Program-made: the position numbers and the translations under genes
Shown here: positions 4,858 to 10,539 of the stretch, piece after piece
How the letters are laid out: the number at the start of each line of letters is the position of its first letter
Numbering within the stretch: the first letter of the stretch is position 1
The notes under the pieces: model-generated
The model's database searches: none
Told to the model about the DNA's origin: nothing
The model's input: the letters and a program-made list of their open reading frames with translations, nothing else
Assembly: GCA_913009475.1 (NCBI GenBank)
Contig: CAJVYJ010000051.1
Location: 1-10,539 of the forward strand
DNA: 10,539 nt
Reading direction: 5' to 3'
Source of the DNA: an uncultured Actinomycetes bacterium
GTDB lineage: Bacteria; Actinomycetota; Aquicultoria; CAJVYJ01

Positions 4858-6900
4858 TTACTTCAGATTAAAAACCTTGGTCCGATGAGTGCCGGAATAA
4901 TTGTAAAAAGCGGATATGTCGGCTCGAGCGTCGCCGTTGGTATCGCCGGAGACGATTTTACTGTTGGCATAATTCCAATTACCCGCACCGGAATCCCAGG
5001 CGGCGTAAGGAGCGGCAAAGGTGGTAGCATCGGAATCGAACTGCCAGAGCTTGGCCTGATTACCGCCATAGCCGTAAAATACTGCCAGGTCATCGCGTCC
5101 GTCACCGCTGAAATCACCGCTAAGCGGGGTGGAGCCGTTCCAGTCCCAATTACCGGCGCCGCTGTCCCACCAAGCAGTAGGATTATTAAAGGCACTGATG
5201 CCATTAGAGGTAAAGACAAAAGCTCGGGTTTGATGCTGGGTGGCGTAGCCATATAAAGCACTCATGTCACTTAGGCCGTCAGCGTTATAGTCACCACTGC
5301 TGAGCTTAGTGCCGGCCCAGTCCCAATTGCCGGGACCTGAGTCCCACCAAGTAGCGGGGTTATTAAAAGCATCTACGCCGTTGGAAGTAAAGATAAAAGC
5401 TCGGGTCTCATGTTGAGCGGCATAGCCGTAAAGAGCGCCAATGTCATCGACACCGTCACCGTTATAATCGCCTGATGTCAACTTAGTGCCGGCCCAGTCC
5501 CAGTTGCCGGGGCCACTGTTCCACCAAGTAGCGGGCGTATTAAAACCATTGGTACCGTTGGAAGTAAAGATAAAAGCTTTAGTTTGATGCTGGGCGGCGT
5601 AGCCATAGAGAGCGCCGATGTCAGCCAAGCCGTCGCCGTTATAATCGCCCACGGTTAACTTGGTGCCGGCCCAGTCCCAGTTATTGGGGCCGGAGTCCCA
5701 CCAGGCTACGGGAGAACCATAACCGCCGTGGCCGTTATTGAGAAAAACCCAAGCTTTAGTCTGCCTGGTAGCGCCATAGCCGTAGAAAGCCACCAAGTCC
5801 ATCAGACCGTCGCCGTTAAAGTCGCCGGAGGCGACTTTACTGCCCGCCCAGTCCCAGTTGCCGATGCCGCTGTCCCACCCCTCGGTCTTGGCCATAGCTC
5901 TGGCACTCATATTTATAGTATTCATATAAAGATCCCAGTTGCCGTTGCGATTGTCCATCCAAACCATCTTATTGCCGTAGATAGTGGCAAGATATTGATC
6001 TCCTGAACTGTTGGTGACTTGGCTCTCGATGTTACCGCTTATATCATACCTATAGATATCCCAATTGCTGTTGCGAACATCCGACCAGACGATATTATTA
6101 CCGTATATTCTGGGAAATATTTGTAAATCGGTATCGGTGGTAATACGACTCTCGAATCCAGTGCTTAAATTATACAAATAAATATCAGCACTGCCGTAAC
6201 GGCCGTCCGGCCAGACGATTTTATTACCATAGATATCGGGGAAGCTTTGATTACCGGCAATGGCGGTAATCTGGCTCTCGGCTCCAGTAGTTAGATTGTA
6301 CATATAAATATCCTCGTTACTGCTACCGTTACGGTCATCCCTCCAAACGATTTTATTACCATAAATAGCAGCTAATCCTTGGTCCGCGTTATCAGTGGTG
6401 ATTCGGGTTGTTTGCCCGGTGGTCAGATTATACATATAGATATCAAAGCTAATATTGCGTAAGTCAGACCAGACAATCTTATTACCGTATATTTTAGGAT
6501 TTTCTTGGTCCGCCGTATTAGTGGTGATTTGGGTTGTTTGCCCGGTGGTCAGATTATACATATAAATATCATCATTGCCGTTGCGACTATCCGTCCAGAC
6601 GATTTTATTACCATAGATATCGGGATAACTTTGGTCCGCCGTATCAGAAGTAATCTGGCTCTCGCCGCCGGTGGTCAGATTATACATATAGATATCGTAG
6701 TTGCCGTTGCGACTATCACCCCAGACGACATTATTACCATAGATAGCCGGAAGCGTCTGCGTAGCGGAATTGGTAATGAGTGGACTTTCCAGCGCCAGGG
6801 CCGGAGCAGAGACAAATAAAGATAATAAAAAAAGAACTGTTAGTGCCAGTAGAGCAAAAAAGATGAGATAAGACTTGGAACTGACGATTGTTGCTTTCAT
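4858..6900 (-). CDS. secreted two-propeller protein: TolB-like plus FG-GAP/VCBS repeats
   Basis: A 680-residue exported protein. Residues 1-37 are a signal peptide with a basic start, a long hydrophobic core and a probable cleavage after APALA. Residues 44-330 hold seven repeats of about 42 residues, each with IYGN(N/K)xVWxDxRNG, then DIYMYNLTTG and xIT, starting at 53, 95, 137, 179, 223, 265 and 307. This matches one seven-bladed TolB/PD40-like propeller. Residues 340-678 hold six repeats of about 59 residues with WDSGxGNWDWAG, then GDxNGDGxxD and LYGY. This is the FG-GAP/VCBS type, whose Asp/Asn loops bind calcium. The last loop is degenerate (GDTNGDARAD). I see no LPXTG motif, S-layer domain or C-terminal helix, so it is probably released or non-covalently held. 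The ATG at 6900 has GAGGGG 6 nt upstream. Role unknown; binding, adhesion or polysaccharide interaction is plausible. No enzyme domain seen. Confidence 0.92.
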   Translation of the reverse strand: MKATIVSSKSYLIFFALLALTVLFLLSLFVSAPALALESPLITNSATQTLPAIYGNNVVWGDSRNGNYDIYMYNLTTGGESQITSDTADQSYPDIYGNKIVWTDSRNGNDDIYMYNLTTGQTTQITTNTADQENPKIYGNKIVWSDLRNISFDIYMYNLTTGQTTRITTDNADQGLAAIYGNKIVWRDDRNGSSNEDIYMYNLTTGAESQITAIAGNQSFPDIYGNKIVWPDGRYGSADIYLYNLSTGFESRITTDTDLQIFPRIYGNNIVWSDVRNSNWDIYRYDISGNIESQVTNSSGDQYLATIYGNKMVWMDNRNGNWDLYMNTINMSARAMAKTEGWDSGIGNWDWAGSKVASGDFNGDGLMDLVAFYGYGATRQTKAWVFLNNGHGGYGSPVAWWDSGPNNWDWAGTKLTVGDYNGDGLADIGALYGYAAQHQTKAFIFTSNGTNGFNTPATWWNSGPGNWDWAGTKLTSGDYNGDGVDDIGALYGYAAQHETRAFIFTSNGVDAFNNPATWWDSGPGNWDWAGTKLSSGDYNADGLSDMSALYGYATQHQTRAFVFTSNGISAFNNPTAWWDSGAGNWDWNGSTPLSGDFSGDGRDDLAVFYGYGGNQAKLWQFDSDATTFAAPYAAWDSGAGNWNYANSKIVSGDTNGDARADISAFYNYSGTHRTKVFNLK
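4870..5880 (-). repeat. six ~177-bp tandem coding repeats (FG-GAP array)
   Basis: DNA encoding the WDSG...GDYNGDG repeats of the secreted protein. Repeat starts fall at residues 342, 401, 460, 519, 578 and 635, so the period is 177 bp except for the last. The second to fourth copies are nearly identical in protein: GALYGYAAQH occurs twice, and AFIFTSNG twice plus the variant AFVFTSNG. Synonymous differences remain, so the copies are not perfect DNA duplicates. Confidence 0.85.
5922..6771 (-). repeat. seven ~126-bp tandem coding repeats (TolB-like propeller)
   Basis: DNA encoding the IYGN...VWxDxRNG...DIYMYNLTTG blades. Spacing is 42 residues (126 bp), with one 44-residue unit at blade 4, which carries a two-residue insertion (RNGSSNEDIY). 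Short near-identical tracts such as CAGATTATACATATA recur through the array. Blade 7 is the most divergent at its end (DLYMNTINMS), as expected at a domain boundary. Confidence 0.8.
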
Positions 6901-6901
6901 A

Positions 6902-6981
6902 GTGACCCCTCACAGAATAGAATTATTATTTACTTGCCGTAAAACGGTATTCCCTTGTGACTTTGGTGAGTCATTGATTGC
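6902..6981 (-). promoter_or_regulatory. structured 5' leader of the propeller gene
   Basis: The predicted transcript starts near 6981, leaving about 80 nt before the ATG. Three small stems can be drawn: TGACT/AGTCA (6958-6962 with 6969-6973), CCGT/ACGG with a 3-nt loop (6937-6947), and GTGA/TCAC (6902-6905 with 6910-6913), whose loop and arm hold the GAGGGG ribosome site. I do not recognise a known riboswitch consensus. Each stem is short and could be chance. Confidence 0.3.
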
Positions 6982-6987
6982 CGTTTC

Positions 6988-7017
6988 TTTATAGCATTGG
7001 TTGCGCCGCTATGTCAA
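6988..7017 (-). promoter_or_regulatory. sigma-70-type promoter of the propeller gene
   Basis: On the minus strand a perfect TTGACA (7012-7017) is followed by an 18-bp spacer and TATAAA (6988-6993). A TG one base before the -10 gives an extended -10 element (TGCTATAAA). This is the best promoter in the window and suggests substantial vegetative expression of the secreted protein. Confidence 0.75.
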
Positions 7018-7243
7018 TGATTTTTACAGAAAATATACCAGCCCTAATAACCAAAAAACCGGACAAATGCATATAATCACCCCTTATAAAACAATCATTA
7101 CCATTCATCTTTGCAATACTCCCGGATTCGCGGCCGACATGGAATATTTAAGCAGACAATATACTTAAGTTCTGTCTAGAAATAGCCGAAACCTAAATAA
7201 GATAGCGTTACTATAGTACAATAGAAAAGTCGATATTGGAGCC
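7018..7243. other. divergent intergenic region, no gene seen
   Basis: AT-rich non-coding sequence between the divergent propeller and response-regulator genes. It must contain the promoter of the response regulator, but I see no good -35/-10 pair. TACAAT at 7217-7222 could be a -10 without a convincing -35. A short imperfect dyad, AGACA (7154-7158) with TGTCT (7173-7177) around an ACTTAAGT palindrome, is a possible protein-binding site. No RNA gene or repeat recognised. Confidence 0.4.
7238..7241 (+). promoter_or_regulatory. Shine-Dalgarno of the response regulator
   Basis: GGAG sits 2 nt before ATG 7244 and 5 nt before TTG 7247. The spacing favours TTG as the real start, the first codon being skipped. 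This is a one-residue difference only. Confidence 0.4.
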
Positions 7244-8116
7244 ATGTTGTCAAAAAAAATATTGTTAGTTGAGGATAGCCCTACGCAGGCAAAACGTACC
7301 CGCTTGATTCTCTCTAATGAAGGTTACGAGACAAAATGGGTGACCAATGGCCGTGAAGGCCTTGATTCAATCACCAATGAACACCCGGATATGGTAATTA
7401 CCGATATTGAGATGCCGGTCATGAACGGCTATCGCTTCTGTAAAAATTTGAAAGCTGATCCCATAACCACCAAAATACCAGTCGTAATGTTGACTTCCAG
7501 AAGCGATAGCCTGGATATTATAAAGGGGTTGGAAGTAGGCGCTGATAATTTTATAACCAAACCCTTTGAAGAATATTATCTATTGGAACGAGTCAAAAAG
7601 ATCTTCAAGAATTACGAGTCAGAGCCGGCTGGAAAAACCGGCAACGATGAGATTATTCAAGGCTACCAAGGTCAAATTGCCTTGACTACGGAGCGACAAC
7701 AGATATTAGAACTACTCTTTCATACAATTAATTCTTCGGTGGCCTGTGACGCGATGGGGCTTTTATTGATAAGCAATGGTGACAGTCACTTATTCTTCCA
7801 AGTTTCGCAACAGCCCTTATCTAAAGCGACCAGCTTCGCCTTTAAGAAAAAAGTCCTCAGCGCCGCTGTTTTATTATGCAAGCATGAGACAACGGTAAAG
7901 CTAAGAACTCAAGAGATAATCAATGAAAATTCTCGCCATGAGATAGACCAAGAACCGATATCGTTCGCCAATGTACCTCTGATAAATAATAGCCAGACGA
8001 TAGGTATATTGGCCATAACTAATCTTAAGCCTGACGTCTACGACGCAGATGATATAAAATTTCTGTTTCAACTTGGCACACAATCCGCCCAAGCTTTTGA
8101 TAGGATTATGAGATAA
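7244..8116 (+). CDS. orphan REC-GAF response regulator
   Basis: A 290-residue cytoplasmic signalling protein. Residues 4-121 form a receiver domain with the acidic pair E10/D11, phosphoacceptor D54 (VITDIEMPVMNGY), T84 and K106 (ITKPF), all intact. The DSPTQA loop resembles receivers that work with hybrid histidine kinases. After a linker, residues about 150-288 look like a GAF domain (PLINNSQTIGILAITNLKP, then DDIKFLFQLGTQSAQAFDRI). There is no DNA-binding, GGDEF, HD-GYP or kinase output, so it may act as a phosphorylation-controlled sensor or by protein contact. No partner kinase is in the window. The start is ambiguous. GGAG (7238-7241) lies only 2 nt from the ATG at 7244 but 5 nt from the next codon, TTG at 7247, which would give MSKKILLVEDSP. 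Confidence 0.9.
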   Translation: MLSKKILLVEDSPTQAKRTRLILSNEGYETKWVTNGREGLDSITNEHPDMVITDIEMPVMNGYRFCKNLKADPITTKIPVVMLTSRSDSLDIIKGLEVGADNFITKPFEEYYLLERVKKIFKNYESEPAGKTGNDEIIQGYQGQIALTTERQQILELLFHTINSSVACDAMGLLLISNGDSHLFFQVSQQPLSKATSFAFKKKVLSAAVLLCKHETTVKLRTQEIINENSRHEIDQEPISFANVPLINNSQTIGILAITNLKPDVYDADDIKFLFQLGTQSAQAFDRIMR

Positions 8117-8122
8117 GTTTTG

Positions 8123-9745
8123 TCAATGCCCGCGGACTCGCGTAATATTAACTATCATTATTAGAGACAGCGCCATAAAAAAATAAGCCTCGTCGGCAAA
8201 TCCTAAATAAAGAAGCGCTACAATCGTTGCCAAGACAGCCGTTAAAGCAATTGCCTGAATATTATAAATCCTGCTTCTACTTTCCCGCCGCAGTGCCCGC
8301 GCGATGCCGGTAGCATCTACTTTAACTCTCAGTTTACCTTTTTGAAGTTGGTTCAATATATCATTTACCTGTTTAGGCAATGCGTAAAGCATCTGGCCAA
8401 GCGTCTTCAATTCGCTAGTGACAACCTCGCTGATTGCTTCCAGACCGGGCTTTGTCATCTTTGCCACATAAGGCTGTGTCGCGGCGACAAAATCAAAATC
8501 AGGGTCCAAACCGGTCGCTAAACCTAACAATGTACTCAACGCCCGCCCCAGAAAAGCAAATTGAGCCGGCACCGTGATAGGCTGGTCATGAATGATTTGT
8601 AGAATATCCTCTTCAATCTCTTCCAGATTCTCAAAAGTAATATTACGCGTGTTGATCATGCCGTAATTTTCAAACATCCAGTTAATAGCATGAACGATTG
8701 CGGCGGTATCGGCGCCGCGGCGAATAAAGCCCAGTTTGCTAAAAGCTTCAACAATGACTACGGCATCTTTCTTGGCTATGCCGATGATGCCGGCGCGCAG
8801 ACTTTTCTGCATCGTCGGCGTAATCTCACCCACCATGCCAAAATCGACAAAAGCTACTACCGGCCCCTCCATCACAAATAAGTTTCCGGGGTGCGGGTCG
8901 GCATGGAAAAAACCTTCCTCCAGAACCTGTTTCAAATAACTGTTAAAAACCTCCGTAGCCACCAGATGACGATCAATGCCTTGGGATTCAAGCTCCTTAT
9001 AGTTGGATATTTTTAGACCGTTAATAGCCTCTAAAGTTAAGACATGGCTGGAAGAATAGTCCGGATAAATTTTTGGAATATGGATAAACTCATCATCGGC
9101 AAACATCCGCTGAAAACGAACCGCATTAATGCCTTCACGGTAAAAATCAAGCTCATCACCGAGAGTGCGAATAAACTCACCAACTACCATGGGGATATCC
9201 GTGCGATTGCCAAAACTGGTAAAACGATGTACGCCTTCCATCAAATAAGCAAAAGTGGCCAAATCGATATCGATGAGTTCTTCTATGCCCGGACGCAGGA
9301 CTTTAACCGCCACCTTCTCGCCTGTCTTTAATTCAGCTTTATAGACCTGCGCCAAAGACGCGGCCGCAAGCGTCTCGGTGTCAAAACTCTTAAAAATTTT
9401 CTCCAGCGGTTGTTTAAAATCCGTTTCAATGACTTCTTTTACTTTCTCAAAAGGAGCAGGAGGGACCGTATCCTGTAGCTTGGCTAACTCTTGAATATAC
9501 TCATCCGGCATAATATCGACGCGAGCGCTAAAAAACTGCCCTAACTTAATCAATACACCGCCCATTTCAATGGCGGTTTCGCGAAATTTAATAGCTCTTT
9601 TGCGATGCCTTTTCGACATGCGTTCCCGCGCCAACTGCCCACCAACTCTGGCAGCTATTTTGGCCTCACGGCGAAAATCTCTAACAATCCCTAGGAAAAG
9701 CCAGGTAAAACGCCTAATACGCCGCCATCGGTTTATTTTTGTCAT
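8123..9745 (-). CDS. ABC1/UbiB-family atypical kinase (AarF-like)
   Basis: A 540-residue membrane-associated protein-kinase-like ATPase of the UbiB/ADCK/COQ8 family. In quinone-making bacteria these support ubiquinone or other isoprenoid-lipid metabolism. In bacteria without ubiquinone their role is less clear. Hallmarks are all present: KxGQ at 67-70 (IKLGQFFSARVDIMP), the Ala-rich loop AAAS at 127-130 replacing the usual Gly-rich loop, catalytic Lys148 in VAVKV, the ExD motif E198/D200, HADPHPGN at 281-288 and DFG at 301-303. Two hydrophobic helices at about 497-516 and 520-534 form the C-terminal membrane anchor typical of bacterial members. The ATG at 9745 lies 6 nt after the phasin-like stop codon. 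Its weak AAGAAG site is inside the end of that gene, so translational coupling is likely. It converges on the response regulator with 6 nt between stops. Confidence 0.93.
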   Translation of the reverse strand: MTKINRWRRIRRFTWLFLGIVRDFRREAKIAARVGGQLARERMSKRHRKRAIKFRETAIEMGGVLIKLGQFFSARVDIMPDEYIQELAKLQDTVPPAPFEKVKEVIETDFKQPLEKIFKSFDTETLAAASLAQVYKAELKTGEKVAVKVLRPGIEELIDIDLATFAYLMEGVHRFTSFGNRTDIPMVVGEFIRTLGDELDFYREGINAVRFQRMFADDEFIHIPKIYPDYSSSHVLTLEAINGLKISNYKELESQGIDRHLVATEVFNSYLKQVLEEGFFHADPHPGNLFVMEGPVVAFVDFGMVGEITPTMQKSLRAGIIGIAKKDAVVIVEAFSKLGFIRRGADTAAIVHAINWMFENYGMINTRNITFENLEEIEEDILQIIHDQPITVPAQFAFLGRALSTLLGLATGLDPDFDFVAATQPYVAKMTKPGLEAISEVVTSELKTLGQMLYALPKQVNDILNQLQKGKLRVKVDATGIARALRRESRSRIYNIQAIALTAVLATIVALLYLGFADEAYFFMALSLIMIVNITRVRGH

Positions 9746-9751
9746 AAAATA

Positions 9752-10048
9752 TTACTTCTTGCCTATTTTATCTACTCTCTTGGAGAGATCGGCAATCATC
9801 TTCTTTATTTCGTTGGCTTCCGTCTGGGTTATCAAGCCGATATCTTTTACTGTCTCCTGCATCTGCTCTTTTATCCGGTCACGAGTATCATTGATTTTTT
9901 CCTTAGCCCGGTCTTCCATCTCCTGATGCTCCTGCCGGAACTTCTCCATTCTTTTATGACGTTCCTCGGCAAATTCCGATGACTTTTTTTCCATGGTCTC
10001 CGCGGCTTCGTAGCAATAAAGAAAAAAATATTTTAATGTTCCAAACAT
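9752..10048 (-). CDS. phasin-like coiled-coil protein
   Basis: A 98-residue, highly charged and almost entirely helical protein. An amphipathic/aromatic start (MFGTLKYFFLYCYEAAETM) is followed by a long coiled coil at about 20-70 and the C-terminal segment TQTEANEIKKMIADLSKRVDKI. That ending resembles the phasin/PhaF-type 'poly(hydroxyalkanoate) granule-associated' small proteins often found next to UbiB genes. No PHA synthase is in the window, so a granule role is not supported; a membrane- or kinase-associated role is equally possible. The ATG at 10048 has an excellent AAAGGAGG site 6 nt upstream. It is the first gene of a two-gene operon, with the kinase gene 6 nt downstream. Confidence 0.85.
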   Translation of the reverse strand: MFGTLKYFFLYCYEAAETMEKKSSEFAEERHKRMEKFRQEHQEMEDRAKEKINDTRDRIKEQMQETVKDIGLITQTEANEIKKMIADLSKRVDKIGKK

Positions 10049-10054
10049 AGTGCG

Positions 10055-10062
10055 CCTCCTTT
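10055..10062 (-). promoter_or_regulatory. strong Shine-Dalgarno of the phasin-like gene
   Basis: The minus strand reads AAAGGAGG, then a 6-nt spacer, then ATG at 10048. This near-ideal site is the strongest in the window and predicts far more phasin-like protein than kinase from the shared transcript. Confidence 0.75.
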
Positions 10063-10077
10063 AAAAGCTTTAATCTT

Positions 10078-10106
10078 ATTCTACTTGGCTATTTACCCAT
10101 TGGCAA
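10078..10106 (-). promoter_or_regulatory. sigma-70-type promoter of the phasin-ubiB operon
   Basis: TTGCCA (10101-10106), a 17-bp spacer and TAGAAT (10078-10083) on the minus strand, one mismatch from consensus in each hexamer. Transcription would start near 10071, giving a leader of about 23 nt before the ATG. Confidence 0.65.
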
Positions 10107-10433
10107 CTATATTAATCAGAGCGTGAGGAATAATGGGGGATGAGGGACAGGAAAAGCGCGATGAAGTAAGCACGCGAGGGCGTTAGTAGACGAGAAAATA
10201 CGGACTATTTAACACCGGTTATTCTGAGACCTGTATTTTAGACCGAAGAATCTCCTGTAAATATGAGACTCGTTCGCACTTGGTTGGGCCTTCCGCGCAG
10301 ACTGACAGCTTGCATTCATTTATATGCCACTACTCTCTTAACTGACTGCACTCGCTATTATAAAATGGAAAACATAAATCGTAATCAATGTAGCCGCAAA
10401 GCTTGCTTTGCTTAGTCATTATCAGAGCAAGCT
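10107..10433. other. non-coding contig end
   Basis: About 327 bases without a supportable gene or RNA. The stretch at 10219-10280 looks like a degenerate dispersed repeat. At the extreme end GCTTGCT (10401-10407) and AGCAAGC (10426-10432) are inverted with an 18-nt loop just before the adapter. I see no tRNA, attachment site or terminator. Confidence 0.5.
10219..10280. repeat. degenerate ATTCTGAG/CGAAGAATCTC-type repeat
   Basis: ATTCTGAGACC (10221-10231) and GACCGAAGAATCTCC (10241-10255) are followed by GAGACTCGTTCGC (10265-10277). These resemble pieces of the common bacterial intergenic repeat reading roughly TCATTCTGAGCGAAGCGAAGAATCTC and its inverted partner. The copy is decayed, and the assignment is by resemblance only. 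Confidence 0.4.
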
Positions 10434-10539
10434 AGATCGGAAGAGCACACGTCTGAACTCCAGTCACACTGATATATCTCGTATGCCGTCTTCTGCTTGA
10501 AAAAAAAAAAAAAACTGATAAAAAAAAAAAAGACAAAGA
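10434..10539. other. Illumina TruSeq index adapter plus poly-A read-through
   Basis: From 10434 the sequence equals the TruSeq read-2 adapter: AGATCGGAAGAGCACACG and onward through CAGTCAC at 10461-10467. The 8-base index ACTGATAT follows (10468-10475, which I recall as TruSeq index 25), then ATCTCGTATGCCG to TTCTGCTTG (10476-10499), the P7 end. Two A-runs (10500-10514 and 10520-10531) and junk follow, as when a read runs off the end of a short fragment. None of this is genomic. Confidence 0.98.

Noticed and set aside
4825..5256. Plus-strand 143-residue open frame rich in Gly, Ile and Val
   Set aside because: It is an antisense shadow of the FG-GAP repeats; its periodicity mirrors the real gene and no start signal is present.
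5922..6771. Regularly spaced short repeats suggesting a CRISPR array
   Set aside because: The period is 126 bp, in register with codons, and explained by propeller blades. There are no unique spacers of 30-40 bp.
6901..6981. Cyclic-di-GMP (GEMM) or other known riboswitch in the leader
   Set aside because: The leader has short stems but lacks the conserved GEMM core I would expect, and it is shorter than most riboswitches.
7189..7222. Promoter for the response regulator with TATAGT or TACAAT as -10
   Set aside because: No acceptable -35 hexamer lies at the right distance for either candidate, so it was not annotated as a promoter.
1..10433. Defence system, toxin-antitoxin, prophage or integrative element
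   Set aside because: I found no nuclease, integrase, transposase, recombinase or paired toxin-antitoxin genes. All convincing genes belong to transport, signalling, kinase or surface-protein families.
10500..10531. A-rich tract as a possible terminator or poly-A signal
   Set aside because: It directly follows the complete P7 adapter end and is sequencing read-through.

Overview
The window is one assembled contig whose two ends are not biological. The first 8 bases match the 3' end of the Illumina read-1 adapter. Bases 10434-10539 are a TruSeq index adapter followed by poly-A read-through. The genomic insert is therefore about 9-10433. It has moderate GC and dense genes, some with TTG starts. 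There is no 16S rRNA or other firm phylogenetic marker. A MacB-type ABC pair without a MacA adaptor, a DUF5808 protein, a WDSG-type FG-GAP secreted protein and a phasin-UbiB pair together suggest an environmental, probably monoderm bacterium (Actinomycetota, Chloroflexota or Firmicutes-like). This placement is inference only.

Region 1 (9-4373, minus strand) is a compact export operon. In order of transcription it holds a MacB/FtsX-type permease, its LolD/MacB-type ATPase, a small DUF5808 membrane protein, a DrrA/CcmA-type ATPase and an ABC-2 permease that is cut by the contig end. Gaps are 29, 15 and 34 nt, then a 4-nt overlap, so co-transcription is likely. Two mechanistically different ABC exporters thus share one operon. 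Upstream (4374-4600) lie an AT-rich promoter region, a 22-bp perfect-arm dyad (4518-4539) that is a candidate operator, and a possible 9-codon leader ORF. No regulator gene lies beside them.

Region 2 (4600-6900) begins with about 180 bp of degenerate dispersed-repeat sequence and a strong hairpin. Next comes a minus-strand gene for a secreted 680-residue protein with two repeat arrays: seven TolB-like propeller repeats and six FG-GAP/VCBS calcium-binding repeats. It has a good extended -10 promoter and an 80-nt leader with short hairpins.

Region 3 (6901-8116) is a divergent intergenic stretch followed by an orphan REC-GAF response regulator on the plus strand. It converges on region 4 with only 6 nt between stop codons.

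Region 4 (8123-10106, minus strand) is a two-gene operon: a phasin-like coiled-coil protein followed 6 nt later by a UbiB/ABC1-family atypical kinase. A recognisable sigma-70-type promoter precedes it. From 10107 to 10433 I see no gene, only a degenerate repeat. I found no CRISPR array, transposase, tRNA, rRNA or clear defence system.
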